Assembly: GCA_002329405.1 (NCBI GenBank)
Contig: DCTE01000191.1
Coordinates: 210 to 12,909, forward strand
DNA from: Ruminococcaceae bacterium UBA1448
Lineage (GTDB): Bacteria; Bacillota; Clostridia; Oscillospirales; Ruminococcaceae
Reading direction: 5' to 3'
DNA length: 12,700 nt
How positions within the stretch are numbered: the first letter of the stretch is position 1; each line of letters begins with the position of its first letter. The notes below the pieces were generated by a model, which saw only the letters and a program-made list of their open reading frames with translations, was not told the origin of the DNA and made no database searches. The position numbers and the translations under genes were made by a program. Shown in pieces: positions 7,689 through 12,700 of the stretch.

Positions 7689-7697
7689 TGCTATAAT
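7689..7697 (+). promoter_or_regulatory. Extended -10 promoter of the heparinase-like gene
   Basis: TGC-TATAAT at 7689-7697 is a perfect extended -10 element. No good -35 is found at the right distance (7669-7674 reads CATGTC), which extended -10 promoters tolerate. The predicted leader of about 60 nt contains a 6-bp hairpin, GCCGGA (7725-7730) with TCCGGC (7742-7747), ending directly before the ribosome binding site. Confidence 0.65.
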
Positions 7698-7765
7698 AGA
7701 GAAAGATCAGACGGATATGCCGGTGCCGGATACAGGACGGCTCCGGCGGAAGGGAGCAAACAACC

Positions 7766-9673
7766 ATGTTTGAAAATAATAAGACTGCTGTGACAGACAG
7801 CCTGCTGCCGCGGGCAGCGTTTCACCCGTTCCCGGGATTTTGTGAGCGGGAGAGCTGGAACGCGCTGCCGGTCGAACTGTCGGATTTCCTGATTCGGAAG
7901 GGGGAGGGGTATCTCGGGTACGACTGGCCGGTACCGCTGGCTTCGATGTACATGGAGTTTTGCCGCAACGGCAACCGTACCCACTATGAACAGCTGATTT
8001 TCCAGCGCCGCCGCCTGCCGCTGCAATACCTTGTCGCGGCGGAATGCTGCGAAGGGAAGGGCAGGTTTGTCGACGATATCATCAACGGCGTCTGGGCGAC
8101 GCTGGACGAGGCCAGCTGGGTGGTCCCGGCGCACAACAACCCCTTTATCACGACAGGCCGGATGCGTCCCCTCCCCGATACCGAAGATCCCGACAGCCGG
8201 TATATCGACCTGTTTGCAGCCGAGTGCGGCGCGGTCCTCGCCTGGGTGTATGCCTGTCTCGGGCAGCAGCTGGGCGAACAGGCGGAGCAGGTCCCCAAGC
8301 GGCTGCTGGGGGAATTGGAGCGGCGGATTTTCACCCCGTTTTTGCAGCATAAGGACTTTGACTGGATGGGGTATCATGGCAGCCCGGTCAACAACTGGAA
8401 CCCCTGGATTCTCTCCAACATCCTGACTGCGGCGGGGCTGGCCTGCATGGATGAGCAGGAGCGGGCGGCGATTATCGCAAAGTGTATCGACTGCCTGGAG
8501 TTTTTTGTCAATGGCTATGCCGTTGACGGCGGCTGCGACGAGGGGCCAGGGTACTGGAACGCGGCAGGCGGCGCGCTGTTTGACTGCGTGGATATCCTCT
8601 GCGACCTGACGGGCGGCCGGGTGGAGAGCCTCTGGCAGGATGAAAAGCTGCACAACATCTGTACCTATATCTGCAAAATGCAGATCAGCGGCCGGTATTT
8701 CGTCAACTATGCGGACGCCAGCCCGGTGATCTTCCCGGATGCACAGCTGATCTACCGGATTGGACGGCGGCTGGGCGACCGGCTGATGACGCAGATGGGG
8801 GCGGCGGCCTATCAGCAGGCCCGGGAGCAGGGCCGCGCCTGGGAGATGAACGGCGTCAGCTGCCAGATCTACCGGCGGATGAAAGCGTTTTTTGCCGACA
8901 GGGAGCTGGCGGCGGAGGGCAGAGCGGCCTATCCGCTGGTGCGGGAGGCCTGGTTTGCGGGGATTCAGGTGATGGCGGCCCGGATGCAGGCGGGAAGCAG
9001 CGAGGGGCTGTACCTGTCCGCCAAGGGCGGCCACAACGGAGAAAGCCACAACCACAACGATGTCGGTTCCTTTCTGGTCTACTGCGACGGCAAGCCGGTG
9101 GTTGTCGATATCGGGCTGGGGGTCTACGAGAAAAACACCTTCAATGAACGGCGGTATGAGATTTTGCAGATGCAGTCGCTCTATCACAACCTGCCGGTCA
9201 TCTGGACGGAGGACGGCCCGTGCGGGCAGTGTCCGGGGAGAGAATACGCGGCGGAGGATGTCTTTTGGCAGGCGGATGACAGGAGCGCGGTCCTGCGGCT
9301 GGACCTCCGGCATGCCTACCCCGCATCAGCCGGGATTGTGAACTGGAAGCGGAGCTTTACCCTTGACCGCGTGCGGGAGCAGGTGGTTGTAGCAGATGAT
9401 TTCCGGCTGGCAAGGCCGGCAAAAGCCGGTTTTGTGCTGATGACGCCGGTGAAGCCCGTCTGGGAAGACCATACCCTGACGGTTACGATTGACGGGGAGA
9501 CGGCGGTCAGCATCCGCTGTGACCAGTCCCTGTGCGCTGAGACGGAGCCATTTGACACGTCAAAGGACGCCAAACTGACCGCCAGCTGGGGCAGCCGGCT
9601 TTACCGCACCGTCCTGCGGACAGCCGGGCCGGTGGAACAGGGCAGCTTTTCGCTGGTCTTTACCAAGGCATGA
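7766..9673 (+). CDS. Heparinase II/III family protein (polysaccharide lyase-like), cytoplasmic
   Basis: A 635-residue protein with the layout of the heparinase II/III superfamily: an N-terminal alpha/alpha toroid (to about residue 390) and a C-terminal beta-sheet domain. Landmarks are NNWNPW (209-214), DGGCDEGPGYW (254-264, with Y263 in the position of the family's catalytic Tyr) and GGHNGESHNHNDVGSF (421-436, a His-rich motif expected to supply catalytic and metal-site His); H474 follows in SLYHN. Superfamily lyases cleave uronic-acid-containing glycans by beta-elimination. This sub-branch is not characterised to my knowledge, so the substrate is open. No signal peptide or membrane segment is seen at the N-terminus (MFENNKTAVTDSLL), pointing to cytoplasmic action on imported oligosaccharides. 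GGAAGGGAG (7748-7756) lies 9 nt before the ATG. It has its own promoter and ends before the terminator at 9732-9768. It is very GC-rich. Confidence 0.9.
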   Translation: MFENNKTAVTDSLLPRAAFHPFPGFCERESWNALPVELSDFLIRKGEGYLGYDWPVPLASMYMEFCRNGNRTHYEQLIFQRRRLPLQYLVAAECCEGKGRFVDDIINGVWATLDEASWVVPAHNNPFITTGRMRPLPDTEDPDSRYIDLFAAECGAVLAWVYACLGQQLGEQAEQVPKRLLGELERRIFTPFLQHKDFDWMGYHGSPVNNWNPWILSNILTAAGLACMDEQERAAIIAKCIDCLEFFVNGYAVDGGCDEGPGYWNAAGGALFDCVDILCDLTGGRVESLWQDEKLHNICTYICKMQISGRYFVNYADASPVIFPDAQLIYRIGRRLGDRLMTQMGAAAYQQAREQGRAWEMNGVSCQIYRRMKAFFADRELAAEGRAAYPLVREAWFAGIQVMAARMQAGSSEGLYLSAKGGHNGESHNHNDVGSFLVYCDGKPVVVDIGLGVYEKNTFNERRYEILQMQSLYHNLPVIWTEDGPCGQCPGREYAAEDVFWQADDRSAVLRLDLRHAYPASAGIVNWKRSFTLDRVREQVVVADDFRLARPAKAGFVLMTPVKPVWEDHTLTVTIDGETAVSIRCDQSLCAETEPFDTSKDAKLTASWGSRLYRTVLRTAGPVEQGSFSLVFTKA

Positions 9674-9731
9674 CCCGGCAGAATGAGGAAATCGGCCAGG
9701 GCTAAAAAACAGACGTGACCCAAATAAAAAT

Positions 9732-9768
9732 AAAAGCCTGCTGCAAATCTTCCCTGCGGCAGGCTTTT
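9732..9768. terminator. Bidirectional intrinsic terminator
   Basis: AAAAGCCTGC (9732-9741) pairs with GCAGGCTTTT (9759-9768). The stem continues through a U-G pair and three Watson-Crick pairs to 9745/9755, leaving a 9-nt loop. The A-rich left flank gives a T-tract on the minus strand. It separates the convergent heparinase-like gene and the GH43-DUF3237 operon. Confidence 0.88.
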
Positions 9769-9803
9769 GTAATGGTGCTGTAACGGAGGTTTGAGGCGTT
9801 TGG

Positions 9804-10235
9804 TCAGTCTTTTTTGCTGCCGATCTCAAAAAACAGGATGTGCAGGCCGTCCGGCAGCATATGCCCTTCGCCGACAAACTGGTTGCGGTGGAGATAGGGT
9901 GCCAGTGCCTTGCTGTCGGTATAAAAGACCGGCACGGTTTTAAACGGCAGTACCATCGGCCCCTGGTTTTCGTCAAACCAGCCGTTATTCTCGATGTAGA
10001 TATGTGCCGGCTGGCCGTTCATATCCTGCCCGGTCAGCATATAACGGGCGCTCATATGGCGGATACCGGCCGCGTTGACCAGCTGGGTGTCGACGCCGCA
10101 GGGTTCTACAATCCCTTTAAAGATTTCGCCGGCCGCCGTCCCCTTGAAGGGGATCATGTCGATTGTCCCGTTTTCCCCTTCGAGGTGCAGGTCTTGTCCA
10201 TTGCTTTCGATTTTGATGTCCAGGATGGGTTTCAT
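9804..10235 (-). CDS. DUF3237-like protein
   Basis: A 143-residue soluble protein resembling the DUF3237 family (small single-domain beta-barrel-like proteins of unknown function). The characteristic central block is present: a K31-G-T-A-A-G segment, GEIFKGIVEPCGVDTQLV (36-53), HMSARYMLT (60-68) and AHIYIENNGW (77-86). No signal peptide or transmembrane segment is seen. The ATG at 10235-10233 has GGGAGGC 7 nt upstream. It starts 39 bp after the stop of the GH43 gene on the same strand with no terminator between, so the two form an operon that ends at the 9732-9768 hairpin. A carbohydrate-linked role is suggested only by this position. Family identification rests on pattern memory, so the name is moderately certain and the function unknown. 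Confidence 0.85.
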   Translation of the reverse strand: MKPILDIKIESNGQDLHLEGENGTIDMIPFKGTAAGEIFKGIVEPCGVDTQLVNAAGIRHMSARYMLTGQDMNGQPAHIYIENNGWFDENQGPMVLPFKTVPVFYTDSKALAPYLHRNQFVGEGHMLPDGLHILFFEIGSKKD

Positions 10236-10274
10236 TTTTACTGCCTCCCTTTATCTTTGATTTTGCCGCCCAGG

Positions 10275-11135
10275 TCAGTTTCCCCTGATTACAGCGAGGG
10301 TGCCGTCCCGTTCTTCCAGCGGGAGGATGACCGGCCGTTCCATCGGGGAGTTGTTGGGGTTGTGCAGGATGAAAAACAGTTTGCCCTCTTTGGAGGTGAA
10401 GATCATCCCATGGCCGCCGTCCTGGTCAAACAGCAGCTGCTTCTGGTGCTGCCATCTGCCGGTCACATCCCCGTTGTCCGAATAGGCGATTGCTTCGACA
10501 TAGCCGTTGGCTGCACTGCTCGACCAGAGCATCAGCAGTTTCCCGCAAGCGGTCCGGTACATCCAGGGGCCGTCGGTGACAAATTCGGTCTTGTCCTTGA
10601 GTGCCCAGTCGGGCTCGGACGCGCGGAACAGCAAAAAGGGTTCCCCGACCGCCTGTTTCAGGTCATCCGAGAGGCGGACGGCGCACATTTCGCCGTCTTT
10701 GACCTGGAGCCATTCATGGCAGAAGACCATGTAGGGTTTCCCGTCGCGGTCGATATACAGGGTGCCGTCCAGGCATTCCCAGTCCCTGGGGGTAACAGGT
10801 CCGTCGCTGTGCAGGGTGAAGGGGCCTTTTGGGGTGTCCGCGACCAGAATCTGGGTGCCGCGACAGGCCGTCTCGCTCTTGAAGCTGACAAACATGTAAA
10901 ATTTGCCATGGTATGGATGGACTTCCGGCGCCCAGAAGTGCATGTCCGCCCAAAACCCCTCCGGCGGTGTGAAGACGACCGACGGGCCGCTCCAGCTGAC
11001 CAGATCGTCGCTTTCGTAGACGTCCAGCCCGGTTGCCTTTCCCCAGGCTTCATTTCCTCTGGAGCCGTACAGATAGTAACGTCCCCCTTCCAGCAGGATA
11101 AAGGGGTCCCTGATGTGAATGTCCTGTAGTTTCAT
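10275..11135 (-). CDS. Glycoside hydrolase family 43 protein
   Basis: A 286-residue five-bladed beta-propeller glycosidase. GH43 enzymes are inverting and typically remove arabinose, xylose or galactose units. IRDPFIL provides the catalytic base D10; FWAPEVH (67-73) and ECLDGTLYID (120-129, D123 as the likely pKa-modulating Asp) follow; GGHGMIF (240-246, H242) is the usual last-blade motif. At the general-acid position, where characterised GH43 members have Glu in an EGP motif, this protein reads VTDGP with D188. E184 lies nearby in KTEFVTDGP. Length is that of a bare catalytic domain with no accessory module and no signal peptide, so it should act in the cytoplasm. AGGAGGG (11145-11139) directly precedes the ATG at 11135-11133. 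First gene of an operon with the DUF3237-like gene; promoter at 11191-11219. Substrate not assigned. Confidence 0.9.
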   Translation of the reverse strand: MKLQDIHIRDPFILLEGGRYYLYGSRGNEAWGKATGLDVYESDDLVSWSGPSVVFTPPEGFWADMHFWAPEVHPYHGKFYMFVSFKSETACRGTQILVADTPKGPFTLHSDGPVTPRDWECLDGTLYIDRDGKPYMVFCHEWLQVKDGEMCAVRLSDDLKQAVGEPFLLFRASEPDWALKDKTEFVTDGPWMYRTACGKLLMLWSSSAANGYVEAIAYSDNGDVTGRWQHQKQLLFDQDGGHGMIFTSKEGKLFFILHNPNNSPMERPVILPLEERDGTLAVIRGN

Positions 11136-11190
11136 ATGCCCTCCTGAAATTTACTGCTTCCGGGAATATCCGGGAGCTGACTTTAATTTT

Positions 11191-11219
11191 ATTGTAGCAT
11201 CTGCGGCCTCTCTTTGCAA
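11191..11219 (-). promoter_or_regulatory. Promoter of the GH43-DUF3237 operon
   Basis: On the minus strand, -35 TTGCAA (11219-11214) and -10 TACAAT (11196-11191) are 17 nt apart, and the -10 is preceded by TGC (extended -10). The start point would be near 11184, giving a leader of about 48 nt. Confidence 0.65.
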
Positions 11220-11262
11220 GACGGCGGATGAAAAAGCGGAGGATATCCTTTCATTTGCAGCG

Positions 11263-11277
11263 ATACGGAATCCGTAT
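11263..11277. promoter_or_regulatory. Perfect palindrome, candidate operator
   Basis: ATACGGA-A-TCCGTAT is a perfect 7-bp inverted repeat around one central base. It lies between the two divergent promoters, 23 bp upstream of the plus-strand -35 (11301) and 43 bp upstream of the minus-strand -35 (11219). Its size and symmetry fit a dimeric helix-turn-helix regulator. No regulator gene is in the window, so the assignment is inference. Confidence 0.45.
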
Positions 11278-11300
11278 GGAAATGGATAAATAATAGGTAT

Positions 11301-11329
11301 TGGACATCGTTCCCCGTTTGCTGTATAAT
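11301..11329 (+). promoter_or_regulatory. Promoter of the carboxymuconolactone decarboxylase-family gene
   Basis: -35 TGGACA (11301-11306, 5/6) and -10 TATAAT (11324-11329, 6/6) are separated by exactly 17 nt. This is the strongest-looking sigma-A promoter in the window. The leader would be about 40 nt and contains AGGAGG at 11365-11370. Confidence 0.8.
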
Positions 11330-11377
11330 GATTTGCAGAAGGATTTCGCAGCTTGACGACAGACAGGAGGAACTGCA

Positions 11378-12139
11378 ATGGATAGAAAAGAACGGACCGA
11401 ACAGAAAATGCAGCAGCTGTTTCACAGCCATGCCGCGGGAGACGAAGGCAGTGACGGCGGATTTATGCAGATCCTGCAAGGGTATATCTTTGGCGACGTC
11501 TGTTATACCGGCAGCCTGGACAACCGGATGCGGGAACTGGTGACCATCACCGCGCTGGCCACCCTCAGCACCCTGCCGCAGCTCCGGGCGCACCTGCAAG
11601 CCGGTCTGAACGCGGGCTGTACCCCGGTGGAGATTCGGGAGGCAATCTACCAGTGCGCGCCGTTTATCGGCTTCCCGAAGACCCTCAACGCCATCGCGGT
11701 GATGAACGAGGTCTTTTCGGAGAATGGCCTTTCCCTTCCGCTGCCCGACCAGAAGACGCTCAGCTCGGATGAGGAGCGGTACCGGCGGGGGCTGGAAATC
11801 CAGGAACCTGTCTATGGAGACGAGATCAGGGAACGCTACAGCTGGCTGCCGGGCGATTTTGCCGAAGCTGTCCCGCGGTTTCTGACCGAACTGTGCTTCG
11901 GGGATTTTTGCACCAGAACCGGTCTGGACGGAAAGACACGGGAGCTGCTGACCGTTGTGCTGCTGGCGGCGCTCGGCGGGGCGGACATGCAGGTCCGCAG
12001 CCATATTGAAGGCGCGCTCCGGGTGGGGAATACCGCTGAGGAGATCGTCTGCGCGCTGGTACATGCTGGCGGTTATATCGGAATCCCGCGGATGTTCAAT
12101 GCGCTGAATGCCGGGCGGGAGCCGCTGACAAAGAATTGA
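11378..12139 (+). CDS. Tandem carboxymuconolactone decarboxylase (CMD) family protein
   Basis: A 253-residue all-helical protein with two CMD domains. Domain 1 covers about 37-115, with RELVTITALATL (52-63), H72 in the QLRAH segment, then a TPVEIREAIYQCAPFIGFP stretch (82-100). Domain 2 covers about 172-246, with RELLTVVLLAALGG (188-201), H209 and TAEEIVCALVHAGGYIGIP (219-237). Superfamily members include gamma-carboxymuconolactone decarboxylase and the AhpD peroxidase. The AhpD CxxC is absent, so a thiol peroxidase of that type is unlikely. Each domain keeps the RE and His positions usual for the family. AGGAGG sits 7 nt before the ATG. The gene is divergent from the GH43 operon and monocistronic, ending at the terminator at 12153-12195. 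Gut Firmicutes carry many such proteins with unknown substrates. The family is certain, the reaction not. Confidence 0.9.
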   Translation: MDRKERTEQKMQQLFHSHAAGDEGSDGGFMQILQGYIFGDVCYTGSLDNRMRELVTITALATLSTLPQLRAHLQAGLNAGCTPVEIREAIYQCAPFIGFPKTLNAIAVMNEVFSENGLSLPLPDQKTLSSDEERYRRGLEIQEPVYGDEIRERYSWLPGDFAEAVPRFLTELCFGDFCTRTGLDGKTRELLTVVLLAALGGADMQVRSHIEGALRVGNTAEEIVCALVHAGGYIGIPRMFNALNAGREPLTKN

Positions 12140-12152
12140 TCGTTCAAAATGC

Positions 12153-12195
12153 AAACAGCCTCTGATTCGGTTTTCTGCCGGGTCAGAGGCTGTTT
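12153..12195. terminator. Bidirectional intrinsic terminator
   Basis: AAACAGCCTCTGA (12153-12165) pairs perfectly with 12183-12195. The stem extends inward by two U-G and three G-C pairs to 12170/12178, leaving a 7-nt loop. T-rich flanks follow on the plus strand. It lies between the CMD-family gene and the convergent GH31 gene. Confidence 0.88.
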
Positions 12196-12227
12196 TGTAT
12201 ATGCTCGGAGGGTTCAGACTGCGAATT

Positions 12228-12700
12228 TTACCGGAGGGTCAGGTTCAGCCCATCCGCAGATACGGTGCCGTCCGTAACCTTGATGGTTTTCAGGTGTTCC
12301 GGGTTGGCAAAGTCTTTCGAGACGCCGTCGTCCTGATAGAGCTGGTAGCTGCCGTCGCCAAAGGCGTAGACCTTCAGGTTTTGCTCATCCAGCGCCGCTA
12401 CCGACAGCGCGGGAGCCGCCGTCGGGAACAGATGCCCCCTGCGGAGGAAGACCATCACTTCATTCAGTTTGCAGGGCAGGTAATGCCAGCCGGCGGGAAC
12501 GACCTTGGTGTCATAATCCTCGGCACTGCGGAACCGGATCATCTTCATCTCTTCCGGCAGATAGACATTGCGCCCGGAAGCGTTCTGACTGACGACCGGT
12601 GCGATCATGATGCTTTCGCCGACCATCAGCTGGTCTTCGATGCCCTTGGCCATCGGATCGTTTTCGTAGACAAACGAGAGGGGCTTCATGTACATGTCGT
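12228..12700 (-). CDS. Glycoside hydrolase family 31, C-terminal part (5' end outside window)
   Basis: The visible 157 codons are the end of a retaining GH31 enzyme (alpha-glucosidase or alpha-xylosidase type). MKPLSFVYENDP followed by KGIEDQLMVGESIMIAPVV is the classical junction of the (beta/alpha)8 barrel and the C-terminal beta-sandwich. GRNVYLPEE follows, and the DUF5110-like end contains YAFGDGSYQLYQDDGVSKDF. The catalytic Asp residues lie in the missing upstream part, so activity cannot be judged. The frame is open to the window edge; the ATG codons at 12695-12693 and 12689-12687 lie inside a conserved segment and are not starts. The stop TAA (complement of 12228-12230) lies 33 bp from the terminator at 12153-12195. 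Substrate not predictable; together with the GH43 and heparinase-like genes it marks a glycan-degradation neighbourhood. Confidence 0.93.
   Translation of the reverse strand, partial: DMYMKPLSFVYENDPMAKGIEDQLMVGESIMIAPVVSQNASGRNVYLPEEMKMIRFRSAEDYDTKVVPAGWHYLPCKLNEVMVFLRRGHLFPTAAPALSVAALDEQNLKVYAFGDGSYQLYQDDGVSKDFANPEHLKTIKVTDGTVSADGLNLTLR

Noticed and set aside
7691..9313. Long open frame on the minus strand opposite the heparinase-like gene
   Set aside because: Arg/Pro/His-rich translation without family features, antisense to a conserved gene that has its own promoter and ribosome binding site.
9840..11129. Plus-strand frame running through both the DUF3237 and GH43 genes
   Set aside because: It crosses two conserved minus-strand genes and their spacer and has no recognisable domain.
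11189..12154. Minus-strand frame opposite the CMD-family gene
   Set aside because: No recognisable domain; it covers the divergent promoter region and mirrors a conserved gene.

Overview
The window looks like chromosomal DNA of a Gram-positive, anaerobic, gut-type Clostridia, probably an Oscillospiraceae/Ruminococcaceae relative. The reasons are strong AGGAGG-type ribosome binding sites, intrinsic hairpin terminators at gene junctions, several iron-sulfur and radical-SAM proteins, and carbohydrate-active enzymes of types common in gut Firmicutes. The genus cannot be fixed from the sequence alone.

Region 1 (1-5697, plus strand) is the distal part of a capsule or exopolysaccharide operon. In order it holds a GT4 glycosyltransferase cut by the window start, a radical SAM/SPASM enzyme, a GT2 glycosyltransferase, a polysaccharide pyruvyl transferase-family protein with a TTG start, and a protein combining a 2x[4Fe-4S] ferredoxin with an FrhB-type domain. 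The last two genes are coupled through TAATG. The operon ends in a 25-bp tandem duplication followed by a bidirectional terminator at 5751-5793. Pairing glycosyltransferases with a radical SAM enzyme and an iron-sulfur flavoprotein-like protein suggests redox or radical tailoring of a surface glycan. That is the most interesting system in the window.

Region 2 (5807-7564, minus strand) is a stand-alone B12-binding-type radical SAM protein with a DUF4080-like C-terminus and its own promoter.

Region 3 (7690-12700) is a carbohydrate-processing neighbourhood. A leaderless heparinase II/III-family protein (plus strand, extended -10 promoter) converges on a two-gene minus-strand operon of a GH43-family glycosidase and a DUF3237-like protein, with a bidirectional terminator between them. 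The GH43 operon diverges from a gene for a tandem carboxymuconolactone decarboxylase-family protein. The 242-bp gap between them holds a good promoter on each strand and a perfect palindrome that may be an operator. The window closes with the C-terminal part of a GH31 glycosidase on the minus strand, behind a third bidirectional terminator. None of the complete enzymes in this region shows a signal peptide, which fits cytoplasmic processing of imported oligosaccharides. No transporter or regulator gene is visible in the window.

Base composition changes sharply along the window, from AT-rich stretches in the pyruvyl transferase-like gene to very GC-rich stretches in the heparinase-like gene. 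This fits a horizontally mosaic capsule locus next to core-like sequence. No rRNA, tRNA, CRISPR array, transposase or phage gene was recognised.
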